A DNA stretch of 64,000 nt, from the NCBI RefSeq assembly GCF_030010415.1, contig NZ_JASCSA010000003.1. The stretch is one strand, 5' to 3'. Shown in pieces: positions 56,376 through 64,000 of this stretch (position 1 is the stretch's first letter; every line of letters starts with the position of its first letter). The notes under the pieces are model-generated. The model searched no databases, was not told the DNA's origin, and saw only the letters and a list, made by a program, of their open reading frames with translations. Made by a program: the position numbers and the translations under genes. This DNA is from Cobetia amphilecti (lineage in GTDB: Bacteria > Pseudomonadota > Gammaproteobacteria > Pseudomonadales > Halomonadaceae).

Positions 56376-56798
56376 TCAGCTGTCGCTCTTGTCGCCCTTG
56401 GGGCGCACGTAGAGCACTAGCGCATGCTCGACCAGCTCATAGCCGTGCTCCTCGACGATCTCGCGCTGACGGCGCTCGATCTCGGGATCACAGAACTCTA
56501 TGATCTCGCCGCTGTCCAGACATACCATGTGGTCATGGTGTTCTTCCTGGGACAGTTCGAAGACGGCGTGACCGCCATCGAAGTTGTGACGCATCACCAG
56601 TCCCGCTGTTTCAAACTGGGTGAGCACACGATAAACCGTCGCCAGACCGACATCTTCGCCAGCCTCAAGCAACGCCTTGTACACGTCCTCGGCACTCAGG
56701 TGTCGATCCGTCGATTTCTCGAGGATCTGCAGGATCTTGACTCGCGGTAGGGTTACCTTGAGTCCCGCCTTGCGCAGTTCATGGTTCTGATCGGCCAT
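56376..56798 (-). CDS. fur: ferric uptake regulator Fur
   Basis: Fur is the Fe(II)-dependent repressor of iron uptake genes. The 140-residue protein has the winged-helix domain (1-~80) and the metal motif EEHHDHMVC (His87, His88, Asp89, His90), followed by CLDSGEIIEFCDPEIE. The usual second cysteine of CxxC is a Ser, as in Pseudomonas-type Fur. ATG 56798 is chosen for family fit. It is divergent from bamE with 78 bp between, as in Pseudomonas (omlA). A Fur-like site lies at the other end of this window. Confidence 0.96.
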   Translation of the reverse strand: MADQNHELRKAGLKVTLPRVKILQILEKSTDRHLSAEDVYKALLEAGEDVGLATVYRVLTQFETAGLVMRHNFDGGHAVFELSQEEHHDHMVCLDSGEIIEFCDPEIERRQREIVEEHGYELVEHALVLYVRPKGDKSDS

Positions 56799-56810
56799 GC
56801 TGGGGTACTC

Positions 56811-56840
56811 TTCGCAGTCGCTTGATGTATCAGGTATGAT
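56811..56840 (+). promoter_or_regulatory. weak candidate promoter of bamE
   Basis: TTCGCA (56811-56816) and TATGAT (56835-56840), 18 bp apart. The -10 is good, the -35 matches four of six. It lies inside the fur/bamE divergent gap. Confidence 0.4.
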
Positions 56841-56876
56841 CGGCCAAGGCAAAACGATAGGGAATCTTCAGGGCAA

Positions 56877-57305
56877 ATGCAAAACTTGATCAAAACAGTC
56901 GCCTTTTGCAGCGCCCTGTCGCTGCTCACCGGGTGCAGCTACTTCAGCGTCTACAAGCGCGACCTTCCTCAGGGCAACCTGATCAAGCCGGAAATGGTCG
57001 AGCAATTGAAGCCGGGCATGAGCCGCGAACAGGTCATCTACGTGATGGGCTCACCGCTGCTGACCGCCCCCTTCAGTGAGGATAGCTGGGACTACGTCTA
57101 TCGCCTCAAGAAAGCGGATGGCGAAATCATCAACAAGCGCGTGACGTTGACCTTCGCAGGCGATTCACTCTCCAACATCGACAAGAGTGGCGACATCGAC
57201 CAGGAAACCGTCATCGTGCCGGACCTGGACATCGACCCTCGCGCGGCACAGCCTAACCGTGCTGAACCCAAGGCAGGCGCAGCCGACCTGCCTGAAGAGC
57301 GCTGA
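56877..57305 (+). CDS. bamE: outer membrane assembly lipoprotein BamE
   Basis: BamE (SmpA/OmlA) is a small subunit of the BAM complex that inserts outer-membrane barrels. The 142-residue protein has a lipoprotein signal with lipobox LLTGC (Cys20) and the family block GNLIKPEMVEQLKPGMSREQVIYVMGSPLLTAPF. A low-complexity C-terminal extension (about 110-142) follows the domain. AGGG lies before ATG 56877. Confidence 0.95.
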   Translation: MQNLIKTVAFCSALSLLTGCSYFSVYKRDLPQGNLIKPEMVEQLKPGMSREQVIYVMGSPLLTAPFSEDSWDYVYRLKKADGEIINKRVTLTFAGDSLSNIDKSGDIDQETVIVPDLDIDPRAAQPNRAEPKAGAADLPEER

Positions 57306-57340
57306 TCACTGTCCTCTTCACTCAGTGACAAGCCAGAAAA

Positions 57341-57375
57341 CAGCGGGGCACCTTTCAAGGTGCCCCGCTGTTTTT
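57341..57375. terminator. bidirectional intrinsic terminator
   Basis: A 14-bp perfect stem (CAGCGGGGCACCTT and complement) is flanked by AAAA and TTTTT. It lies between convergent bamE and rnfH. Confidence 0.88.
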
Positions 57376-57396
57376 GATTCTCGCCTGTATCTCGTC

Positions 57397-57708
57397 TTAC
57401 TGAGCGGCGCGAGCAGCCTTGTCGGCGCGCCGCTTGCGCGCAAGCTTGGGGTCGGTGATCAAGGCGCGATAGACCTCGACTCGATCCCCGGCGTCCAGCA
57501 CATGCTCATCGGGCTTGCGCAGCGCCTTGCCGAAGATACCCAGGTCCGCCTCGAGAAACACCTCGGCGGCAATCGTCGGAAAGTGCTGCTCCAGACGCGC
57601 CATGCGCACGGCCTCGCGCGCCGTGGTACCGGGGGCGACCGCCAGCGAGACGATCTTCTGCTTGTCGGGCAGCGCATAGGCCACCTCGACCGTGATTCTG
57701 TCTGTCAT
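57397..57708 (-). CDS. rnfH: RnfH family ubiquitin-fold protein
   Basis: The 103-residue protein (UPF0125; called RatB in E. coli) has a beta-grasp fold of unknown function. The conserved segments VEVAYALPDKQ, FPTIAAEVFLEADLGIFGKAL and AGDRVEVYRALITDPKLARKRRA are present. ATG 57708 has AAGGAG upstream. It follows ratA on the same strand with 87 bp between. Confidence 0.92.
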   Translation of the reverse strand: MTDRITVEVAYALPDKQKIVSLAVAPGTTAREAVRMARLEQHFPTIAAEVFLEADLGIFGKALRKPDEHVLDAGDRVEVYRALITDPKLARKRRADKAARAAQ

Positions 57709-57795
57709 GTCTGCTCCTTTGCTCTCGCCACCTTTATATACCACCTGTGCGATATATCACCTGCGCGGCGTTGCACCCTGGCCAACGGCCAGGTG

Positions 57796-58233
57796 TCAGC
57801 GCTGGGTGTAGATCTGGTCAGCGCGGCGCGTGAAGGCCTCGACCATCTGAGCGGCGACCTGACTGAACAGCTTGCCGAACGCCATGCCCAGCAGGCGATT
57901 GCTGAACTCGAAGTCCATCTCGAGCGAGACCTTGCAGGCGTCTTCGCCCAGTGGCGTGAACAGCCAGGTCCCCTGCAGACGCTTGAAGGGGCCATCGACC
58001 AGGTTCAGCTCTATCCGCTCGGGGGCATACAGGTCATTGCGCGTAACGAAGCTCTGCTGCATGCCTGCCTTGGACAGGGTGAGCCTGCCCTTGAGATGGT
58101 CCTCATCACGTTCCAGCAATTCCGCGTTGCTGCAGCCGGACAGGAATTCGGGATAACGCTCGAAATCATTGACCAGATCGAACATTGCCCGGGCCGAATG
58201 CCGCACCAGGGCAGACCGGTTGACCGTAGGCAT
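57796..58233 (-). CDS. ratA: SRPBCC (COQ10/RatA-type) protein
   Basis: This START-like lipid-binding fold protein belongs to the family of E. coli RatA and mitochondrial Coq10, which aid ubiquinone function. The 145-residue protein begins MPTVNRSALVRHSARAMFDLVNDFERYPEFL and matches the family to the end. The toxin role once given to RatA is not needed to explain it. It is divergent from smpB. Confidence 0.92.
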   Translation of the reverse strand: MPTVNRSALVRHSARAMFDLVNDFERYPEFLSGCSNAELLERDEDHLKGRLTLSKAGMQQSFVTRNDLYAPERIELNLVDGPFKRLQGTWLFTPLGEDACKVSLEMDFEFSNRLLGMAFGKLFSQVAAQMVEAFTRRADQIYTQR

Positions 58234-58395
58234 CTAGCTCTCCGCTGACTTGGATACGCAGCATGCGTATCATGAACAATGGGCCGGCGCATGAAGTGCC
58301 GTCTGGCCTTGAATGGTAACACGCCTCCCCCCATCCAGAAGGATGTGCCATATCCACACTGGATGACGGCAGGCGCACACGACAAATGAGGCAAC

Positions 58396-58872
58396 ATGGG
58401 CAAGAAAAAGAAACCCGAACAGGGCGGCAATCTGATCGCCCAGAACAAGAAGGCACGCCACGAGTACCACATCGAGGAAACCTTCGAAGCGGGTCTGGTA
58501 CTGGCAGGCTGGGAAGTGAAGGCGCTGCGCGCAGGTAAGGGCCAGCTGACCGATACCTACATCGTGATCAAGAATGCCGAAGCCTGGCTGCTGGGCTGCC
58601 ACATCCACCCGCTGGAAACCGCCAACACCCACGCGGTGGCGGACCCGCAGCGCACGCGCAAGCTGCTGTTGCACAAGAAGCAGATCGCACGCATCTTCTC
58701 GCGCACCCAGGACAAGGGCCACACCTGTGTGCCGGTCAAGCTGTACTGGAAGAATGCGATCGTGAAGTGCGAGATCGCGCTGGTGGAAGGCAAGAAGCTG
58801 CACGACAAGCGCGCGACCGAGAAAGACCGTGACTGGAACCGTCAGAAAGCCCGTATCCTTCGCGACCGCTGA
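58396..58872 (+). CDS. smpB: SsrA-binding protein SmpB
   Basis: SmpB carries tmRNA to stalled ribosomes. The 158-residue OB-fold protein has IAQNKKARHEYHIEETFEAG, LAGWEVKALRAGKGQLTDTY, and the basic C-terminal tail DKRATEKDRDWNRQKARILRDR. ATG 58396 follows a modest site (GGCAAC). Its RNA partner ssrA lies 135 bp downstream on the same strand. Confidence 0.97.
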   Translation: MGKKKKPEQGGNLIAQNKKARHEYHIEETFEAGLVLAGWEVKALRAGKGQLTDTYIVIKNAEAWLLGCHIHPLETANTHAVADPQRTRKLLLHKKQIARIFSRTQDKGHTCVPVKLYWKNAIVKCEIALVEGKKLHDKRATEKDRDWNRQKARILRDR

Positions 58873-58932
58873 GGGCAGCGTGAGGGAGCTCACGCCAGCA
58901 AGCTACTGTCAGGTCAGAAATTTTCCTGAACG

Positions 58933-58961
58933 CTTGAACTGGCGTAGCACAGTCCCCACCT
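58933..58961 (+). promoter_or_regulatory. sigma-32-like promoter of ssrA (weak)
   Basis: CTTGAAC (58933-58939), 14 bp and CCCCACCT (58954-58961): close to CTTGAAA / CCCCATNT with one mismatch in each. A possible sigma-70 -10 TATGAT follows at 58964-58969 without a good -35. Confidence 0.45.
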
Positions 58962-59007
58962 GTTATGATGAAGACGTAGCAACGCAGTAAAGTGGTAACA
59001 CTGTTAT

Positions 59008-59362
59008 GGGGGCGTTCTGGCATTCGACGCTGGTGGCAAACCCTGAGGTGCATGCCGAGATCGTAACGTATCTCGTAAATAAAACGTTGCAAATATATAG
59101 TCGCAAACGACGACAACTACGCTCTAGCTGCATAAGCTGCTCATGATACCGTTGCGCCTGTTCAAGGTGGATTGAGAACGAGCCCGTATAAACAGGATCG
59201 TCTTGGCCGACGTCTCTAAGGTCGAGATTAAAACTCAGAGAATCGCATTGCTGTAGCCTGTTCATTGGCGGCAGTCGTGTTAAATCAAATAATGAAACTA
59301 AGCATGTAGAGCCGAAGGCGGAGTGCCGGCGGACACGGGTTCGACTCCCGTCGCCTCCACCA
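59008..59362 (+). ncRNA. ssrA: tmRNA (transfer-messenger RNA)
   Basis: The 355-nt RNA has tRNA-like ends: 5' GGGGGCG pairs with 3' CGCCTCC, with a G-U pair at position 3-70 as needed for alanylation, a T-arm GGGTTCGACTCCC, and an encoded CCA. The tag frame starts at GCA 59103 and encodes ANDDNYALAA before TAA (59133-59135). Pseudoknot regions fill the middle. No phage-like gene interrupts its 3' end. Confidence 0.96.
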
Positions 59363-59370
59363 TATCCGTG

Positions 59371-59404
59371 ACAGAAAGGCCTCCCTTCGGGGAGGCCTTT
59401 CTGT
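59371..59404 (+). terminator. intrinsic terminator of ssrA
   Basis: A perfect 15-bp stem (ACAGAAAGGCCTCCC and complement) with a UUCG tetraloop ends in TTTCTGT and is followed by TTG, 9 nt after the tmRNA CCA. Confidence 0.85.
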
Positions 59405-59542
59405 TTGTGGGCGATCAGTTCTGGCTGGGGCTTTCCTGTCAGAGGCAGAGCGCTCTCTCAAGTCACCCTCTCTCAGGCCTGCGCAAGGCCCGGCAGCGGC
59501 CACGCAGGCGCCACAGCGCCCGTCATGACCACAGCCTCGGGT

Positions 59543-60433
59543 TCAGGTCGCGCTGCCGCTCAGGCGCTCGCTGGTGCGGCGTACACCGATCAGCAGCGGC
59601 GTGCCGGTGTCGGGATCGGGGATCAGGCGGCACTCGACCCCATAGAGCTTGCGCACCAGCTCCGGCGTCACCACCTCGGCGGGCGCACCCTCGGCGATCA
59701 CGCGGCCGGCGTGCATGGCCACGATGTGATCGGCATAGCGGCAGGCGCTGGCCAGGTCATGCACCACCATCACGATGGTCTTGCCCTCTTCATGGGCCAG
59801 ACGCTGGATCAGCTCGAAGACCTCGATCTGGTGGCCGAGATCCAGCGCCGAGGTCGGCTCATCCAGCAGCAGCAAGGGTGTCTGCTGTGCCAGCGCCATG
59901 GCGATCCAGGCGCGCTGGCGCTGCCCACCGGACATCGAGGCAAGCTCACGGTCCGCCAGGCTCTCGATATCGGCGGCGGCCATCGCCTCGGCCACCAGCC
60001 GCTGATCCTCCTCAGACCACTGGCTCAGCGCGCCCTGATAGGGCTGGCGACCGAAACGCACCAGCTCATGCACCGTCACCCCCTCGGGCGAATGCGTCTC
60101 CTGGGGCAGCAGCGCGATGCGCTGGGCCACTTCGCGCCGCTTGTAGGCGTGAATGTCCTTGCCTTCCAGCAGCACCGCGCCTGACTCAGGCAATTGCAGG
60201 CGAGCCAGCCCTGCCAGCAGTGTCGACTTGCCACAGCCGTTGGGCCCGACGATCGCCGTCACCTTGCCGTCGGGCAGCCCCAGGGTCAGCGAATCGATCA
60301 CGGTGACATGGCGCTGGCGCGCACCGTAGCCCAGCGACAGCTCGTTCGCTCGCAGGGTGTCGGTGGTGGCCGCGGCGTGGCGATCGGCCGGGGAATTCAT
60401 CGCTCGCGGATCAAGCATCGTCTCAGCGCTCAT
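59543..60433 (-). CDS. iron-siderophore ABC transporter ATPase
   Basis: This FecE/FepC/FhuC-type ATPase drives uptake of ferric siderophores across the inner membrane. The 296-residue protein has Walker A GPNGCGKST, Q-loop (LLPQE), signature MSGGQRQR, Walker B LLLLDEPTSALDLGH and the H-loop VVHDLA. ATG 60433 has AGGAGAG upstream; an N-terminal extension of ~30 residues before the ABC fold is unremarkable. Last gene of the transporter set; the siderophore is not known. Confidence 0.93.
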   Translation of the reverse strand: MSAETMLDPRAMNSPADRHAAATTDTLRANELSLGYGARQRHVTVIDSLTLGLPDGKVTAIVGPNGCGKSTLLAGLARLQLPESGAVLLEGKDIHAYKRREVAQRIALLPQETHSPEGVTVHELVRFGRQPYQGALSQWSEEDQRLVAEAMAAADIESLADRELASMSGGQRQRAWIAMALAQQTPLLLLDEPTSALDLGHQIEVFELIQRLAHEEGKTIVMVVHDLASACRYADHIVAMHAGRVIAEGAPAEVVTPELVRKLYGVECRLIPDPDTGTPLLIGVRRTSERLSGSAT

Positions 60434-60553
60434 GGCGCACTCTCCTGAAACATCATCGGCCGCTGGAACATCATCAGCCGCTGAAACATGTCGTGCGACG
60501 CTGAGCGGCAAGGGCTGACCCTGGGCCGCTCAGCAGGAAAATAGGGGCAACGG

Positions 60554-61615
60554 CTAGCGCGGGCTGCGCAGCAGTATCCACAGCAGATAAGGGCTGCCGA
60601 CCACGGCCATCACGATACCGACCGGGATTTCCAGCGGTGACAGCAGGGTGCGACCGGCGAGGTCGGCCAGCACCATCACCAGCGCACCGGCCAGCGCCGA
60701 GGCCAGTAGCGGCACGCCCTTGTGGCGCGACAGGTAGCGTGCGATCTCGGGCCCCACCAGCGCCACCATGCCTACCGGCCCGGCCACCGCGACGGCCGCC
60801 GCCGTCAGTACGACCGACAGCCACAGCGTGATCAGGCGTACACGCGAGACCGGCTGCCCCAGCCCGGTCGCGACGCGGTCGGTGAAGCGCAGCGTATTCA
60901 GCCCGCGCCCCAGCCAGAGTGCGATCGGCACGCCGATCAGCAAGGCCAGCCCCAGCCAGGTGAGCGAATCGGCGTCACGCGCATTGAGGCTGCCGACCGT
61001 CCACGGATAGGCGCTGTTGGCGGCATCGATGGAGACTCTTGCCAGCATCAGCTGCGTTCCGGCACCGAACAGCGCCCCGACCCCGATACCGGCGACCAGG
61101 AAGCGATAACCGCGCGTGCCGATGCCGCCGGAGAGCCCGAAGGCCAGCGCAGTGGCGATCACGGCACCGCTCAGCGCCATCACCGGCGGCGCCAGCGAGA
61201 TGCCCATCCCGACCACGGAGGCCACCGCGAAGGCGGTCGCGCCATTGTCGATGCCGATGATACCCGGCGTCGCCAGACGGTTGCCGGCCAGGGTCTGCAT
61301 CAGACAGCCCGCCAGCGAGAAGGCAGCGCCCGTGGCGATGCCGGCCAGCAGGCGCGGCAGACGCAGTTCCTGCACCACGAAGACGGTAGCGAACTCGCCG
61401 TGCCCGAAGGCCGCCTTGAAGGCATCCCACGGCCCAAGGCCGGCGCTGCCCAGCATCAGCGAGGCGACACTGGCCATCAGCAGCGCCAGCAGCAGTATGC
61501 CGGCCGCCAGCAATGGCGCACGCAACAGCAGCAGGGACAGCTTGCCATGTCGCCACCAGAGCGTGCCTGTGGGGGCCGAGCGGAGGGGATCAAGCGGTGA
61601 TGGTCTAGACATCAT
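60554..61615 (-). CDS. iron-siderophore ABC transporter permease (FepG-type)
   Basis: This FecCD-family inner-membrane permease has about ten membrane segments across its 353 residues (for example LLLLRAPLLAAGILLLALLM, then many Ala/Leu/Gly-rich spans). It ends with DLAGRTLLSPLEIPVGIVMAVVG, the family's C-terminal signature with the motif that contacts the ATPase. The start may be 61615 or 61612; GGAA precedes both. It is the second of two permeases, implying a heterodimer. Confidence 0.9.
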   Translation of the reverse strand: MMSRPSPLDPLRSAPTGTLWWRHGKLSLLLLRAPLLAAGILLLALLMASVASLMLGSAGLGPWDAFKAAFGHGEFATVFVVQELRLPRLLAGIATGAAFSLAGCLMQTLAGNRLATPGIIGIDNGATAFAVASVVGMGISLAPPVMALSGAVIATALAFGLSGGIGTRGYRFLVAGIGVGALFGAGTQLMLARVSIDAANSAYPWTVGSLNARDADSLTWLGLALLIGVPIALWLGRGLNTLRFTDRVATGLGQPVSRVRLITLWLSVVLTAAAVAVAGPVGMVALVGPEIARYLSRHKGVPLLASALAGALVMVLADLAGRTLLSPLEIPVGIVMAVVGSPYLLWILLRSPR

Positions 61616-61628
61616 CGATTCCAAACAA

Positions 61629-61658
61629 GGCCCTGTCAGGACAACGCCTGACAGGGCC
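61629..61658 (-). terminator. hairpin between the two permease genes
   Basis: A 12-bp perfect stem (GGCCCTGTCAGG and complement) with a 6-nt loop ends 14 bp before the downstream permease start. There is no U-tract, so it may be an intercistronic mRNA structure instead of a terminator. Confidence 0.55.
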
Positions 61659-61740
61659 GGTCGATTCAAGCAATGAGGCGATGGCGCCGGCATGCGCGCC
61701 AGCCTGGCCTCCATCATCGTTCACGCCGCAAGCGCCAGAG

Positions 61741-62808
61741 CTACAGGGTGGGCAGACGGCGGGCACGCACCACGGCAATCAGCACGGGCGCGCCCATCAG
61801 GGTCGTCAGCACCCCCAGCGGCAGCTCCGAGGGCGGCACGACCAGCCGCGACACCACATCGGCGCTCAGCAGCATGGTCACGCCCAGCGGCAGGCACAGC
61901 CACAGCGTGCGCCGCACATCGGCGCCGCACAGCGCACGCGCCACATAGGGCACGGCGAGGCCGACGAAGGCCACCGGCCCGGCCAGTGCCGTCGCGGCAC
62001 CGACCAGCAGCGCCACCACCAGGATCGCGACCTTGCGCACGCGCTTGGGATGATGGCCCAGGCCACTGGCGACCTGCTCACCCAGCACCATCGCGGAGAG
62101 CGGCCGCGCCAGCCACAGCGTCAGCAGCACCGCGAGCAGAATACTGGGCAGGCTGCTGTAAAGCGCCTCCAGCGAGCGCCCGGCCAGACTGCCGATCACC
62201 CAGAAGCGGATCTCGTCGGCCGCACGTTGATCGATCAGCAAGGCCAGAGACGTCAGCGCCACCAGCAGGCTCGACAGCGCCGCGCCGGCCAGCACCAGGC
62301 GCACCGGGTCCTGACGTGCGCCGCTCATCCGCACGGTACTCATCACGAACAGGCAGCCCAGCAGCGCACCGCTCTGCGCCACCATCACATGCATGCCGGT
62401 CGCTTCCATCCCCAGCAACAACGCCACGGCCACGGCAAAGGAGGCCCCGGCACTCACGCCCAGCAAGCCCGGCTCCGCCAGCGGGTTGCGTGCCACCACC
62501 TGCATCAGGGCGCCGCCACAGGCGAGCATCATGCCGACCACCATGCCGATCAGGGTACGCGGCGCGCGCAGCTCGAGCACCACGAAGCGCGCCTGATCGC
62601 TGCCCTGTCCGGCCAGCACCTGCAGCGCCTGCCAGGGGCCGACATCGCCAGCCCCCCACAGCAGGCTGGCCAGACAGGTCAGCAGGGCGCTCAGGCAGGC
62701 CAGCGGCATCACCTGACGCAACGCAAGACGCCCGGAGACCTTGTGGGTCATCCGGGCGGCATGTGCGCGTGGCCTGCGGACCTGTGGAGAGGTCTCTTCA
62801 GCCTGCAT
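61741..62808 (-). CDS. iron-siderophore ABC transporter permease (FepD-type)
   Basis: The 355-residue FecCD-family permease has about ten hydrophobic spans, VVLELRAPRTLIGMVVGMMLACGGALMQ near residues 75-105, and ends with DVVSRLVVPPSELPLGVLTTLMGAPV. ATG 62808 is preceded by GGGAGGTGGT, a strong ribosome site that falls inside a predicted hairpin. It follows the binding-protein gene. Confidence 0.9.
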   Translation of the reverse strand: MQAEETSPQVRRPRAHAARMTHKVSGRLALRQVMPLACLSALLTCLASLLWGAGDVGPWQALQVLAGQGSDQARFVVLELRAPRTLIGMVVGMMLACGGALMQVVARNPLAEPGLLGVSAGASFAVAVALLLGMEATGMHVMVAQSGALLGCLFVMSTVRMSGARQDPVRLVLAGAALSSLLVALTSLALLIDQRAADEIRFWVIGSLAGRSLEALYSSLPSILLAVLLTLWLARPLSAMVLGEQVASGLGHHPKRVRKVAILVVALLVGAATALAGPVAFVGLAVPYVARALCGADVRRTLWLCLPLGVTMLLSADVVSRLVVPPSELPLGVLTTLMGAPVLIAVVRARRLPTL

Positions 62809-62811
62809 ACC

Positions 62812-62856
62812 ACCTCCCGCGTCGCGGTTGCGGGAGGTCCCCTGCCTGCGCAGGGG
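62812..62856 (-). promoter_or_regulatory. hairpins covering the FepD-type ribosome site
   Basis: On the minus strand ACCTCCCGC pairs with GCGGGAGGT (62812-62838), so the Shine-Dalgarno of the permease gene lies in a 9-bp stem just before the ATG. A second 7-bp hairpin (CCCCTGC/GCAGGGG, 62839-62856) lies directly upstream. This is a plausible brake on permease translation relative to the binding protein. Confidence 0.55.
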
Positions 62857-62885
62857 TCAAACGTCGTGCACCGACATGACTGCGA

Positions 62886-63851
62886 CTAGCCATCATCGCG
62901 CGCCCGGTCGATATCCTTCAGCAGGGCTTCCGCGGCCAACGGGCCACTGGCGCTGGTCCACAGCTGGCCATTCACGCCGACCAGGCTGTCGCGATCCGCT
63001 GTCTCGAGGCGCTGGAAGGCAGGTTCTGCCGCCAGGGCGTCAACCGCGGCATCAGAGGAATCGTCCATGGTGGCGAGGAAGATGGTCTGCGCATCGATGC
63101 GTGCCATGTTCTCGTCGCTGAGCGGATCGGAATGCGGGCGACCCGGCTTGACCAGATCACCACCGACCAGCTCATAGCCGCTGGCCGCCATCAGGCCGGT
63201 CGCGAACAGCTGGTCGGACATCGCCATCAGACCACCCGGCATGCGACGCACCAGACTGGCGGTTTCCGGGGTGGTCATCTCGGCCTTCAGACGCGCGGCG
63301 TGTGCGTCGATGGCAGCCAGACGTGTCTCGAGTTCCGCTTCGGCCGTCTCGCCCAGCGCCTCGGCATAGACACGACTCTGCTCCTTCCAGCCCTGCTGGC
63401 TCAGCGCCGAAGCGCTCGGCACGACGGTCGGCGCCAGACGCGACATCAGCTGGTACTGGGTCTTGTCGAGGCCCGGCGGCGCCAGGATCAGGTCCGGCTT
63501 GAGCGCGACGATCGCCTCGAGATTGAACTCACGCGGCGTGCCGATGATCTTGATGTCCGGTACCTGCGACTGGATATAGCTCGCCACGCCATCACCGCCA
63601 CGCGTGGTCACGGTGCCCAGCGGCGTCACCTGACTGGCGACGGCCACATCCAGCGCGCCTTCGTACAGGGTGACGACACGCTGCGGCGTGCCCTCGATGT
63701 CCAGCTCACCGTAGGCCGTCTCGACACTGCGTGCCTCGGCAGACAGGGAAGCCCCCATCAGCGCTACCGCCAAGGTCGCCATCAGGCCCTGTTTGAACCA
63801 TGCAGGCCGGGTCATGCCACGAGCAGTAAAAGCAGTCGACGAGACGGTCAT
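62886..63851 (-). CDS. periplasmic iron-siderophore binding protein
   Basis: This class III (FecB/FhuD-like) substrate-binding protein captures a ferric siderophore in the periplasm. The 321-residue protein has a Sec-type signal (basic start, hydrophobic run FKQGLMATLAVALMGASLS, cleavage near AEA). The mature part has TPQRVVTLYEGALDVAVA and EAIVALKPDLILAPPGLD, the usual fold markers, and no lipobox. ATG 63851 has CGGAG upstream. First gene of the set; a Fur-like site lies about 115 bp upstream. Confidence 0.9.
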   Translation of the reverse strand: MTVSSTAFTARGMTRPAWFKQGLMATLAVALMGASLSAEARSVETAYGELDIEGTPQRVVTLYEGALDVAVASQVTPLGTVTTRGGDGVASYIQSQVPDIKIIGTPREFNLEAIVALKPDLILAPPGLDKTQYQLMSRLAPTVVPSASALSQQGWKEQSRVYAEALGETAEAELETRLAAIDAHAARLKAEMTTPETASLVRRMPGGLMAMSDQLFATGLMAASGYELVGGDLVKPGRPHSDPLSDENMARIDAQTIFLATMDDSSDAAVDALAAEPAFQRLETADRDSLVGVNGQLWTSASGPLAAEALLKDIDRARDDG

Positions 63852-63966
63852 GCAGTACTCCGAAATGAAGGAAATGATCTCGCACTCAAGCGAAGGCAGG
63901 CGTGATCCTGCGCAGGACGATACCGCAAGGTGACCCCTGTGCGCATGACTATCACACCTGAACAAC

Positions 63967-63982
63967 GAATAATAATCAATCG
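63967..63982 (-). promoter_or_regulatory. Fur-box-like site
   Basis: GAATAATAATCAATCG (plus-strand reading) matches the core of the Fur consensus (ATGATAATCATT) at ten of twelve positions within ATAATAATCAAT. It lies before the siderophore-binding gene. The -10/-35 elements could not be fixed. Confidence 0.5.
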
Positions 63983-64000
63983 CAACAATACCGACTCATC

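Noticed and set aside
57397..58233. ratA/rnfH as a toxin-antitoxin pair
   Set aside because: They are a conserved housekeeping pair beside smpB; the sequence fits Coq10-like and ubiquitin-fold proteins, with no sign of an antitoxin.
58995..59007. GTAACACTGTTAT next to ssrA as another CbrB-like site
   Set aside because: It adjoins the mature 5' end of tmRNA, where it would be part of the precursor; spacing differs from the other half-site pairs.
59330..59542. Prophage or island attachment at the 3' end of ssrA
   Set aside because: No integrase and no repeat of the ssrA 3' end is seen; the terminator follows directly and then the iron transporter.

Overview
The window is a GC-rich chromosomal segment of a gammaproteobacterium. 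Protein similarity and gene order (pilU-pilT/yggS-proC-yggT-metX-metW; dksA-gluQ-cbrB-crcZ-pcnB-folK-panB-panC; glmM-tpiA-secG-tRNAs-nusA operon; recN-fur-bamE) place it between Pseudomonas and the Oceanospirillales. A member of the Halomonadaceae (Halomonas or Cobetia type) is the best guess, made by recognition and not by a search. I see no prophage, insertion sequence, CRISPR array or defence island; most of it is housekeeping genome.

Layout. 1-200: tandem promoters and boxA leader of an rRNA operon that runs off the left edge on the minus strand. 458-10082: tyrS, anmK, twitching ATPases pilU/pilT, then yggS-proC-yggT and metX-metW. 10332-14690: a thioesterase, a Tat-exported ChaN-like protein divergent from a Rieske protein, and an aminotransferase-sfsA pair. 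14966-25108: dksA, gluQ, cbrB, a long CA-repeat small RNA, pcnB, folK, panB-panC, panD and a thiolase. 25277-34308 (minus): pnp, rpsO, truB, rbfA, infB, nusA, rimP, tRNA-fMet and tRNA-Leu. 34371-48667 (minus): secG, tpiA, glmM, folP, ftsH, rlmE, (yhbY on plus), greA, carB, carA, dapB. 48879-54154: a phytase-like lipoprotein gene, then dnaJ, dnaK and grpE. 54531-59362: recN, fur, bamE, rnfH, ratA, smpB and ssrA (tmRNA). 59543-63851: a Fur-type siderophore ABC transporter.

The most interesting region is 16616-19219. A CbrB-type sigma-54 activator is present without the CbrA sensor kinase gene that I recall preceding it in Pseudomonas. Its receiver domain has lost two of the usual phosphorylation-site residues (E-K in place of the acidic pair, Ala in place of Thr/Ser), while its GAFTGA loop and Fis-type helix-turn-helix are intact. 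Just downstream lies a GG-N10-GC sigma-54 promoter followed by about 556 nt of non-coding sequence with nine A-rich CA motifs of the kind that bind Hfq/Crc, ending in a strong intrinsic terminator. This is a CrcZ-like catabolite-repression RNA, larger and with more motifs than the Pseudomonas CrcZ I recall. A kinase-independent CbrB driving a multi-site CrcZ is the main hypothesis here.

Other regulatory sequence is also readable: sigma-32 promoters before grpE, dnaK and ftsH (and a weaker one before ssrA), a LexA-like site on recN, a Fur-like site on the iron transporter, and a terminator-like hairpin in the long region before carA.
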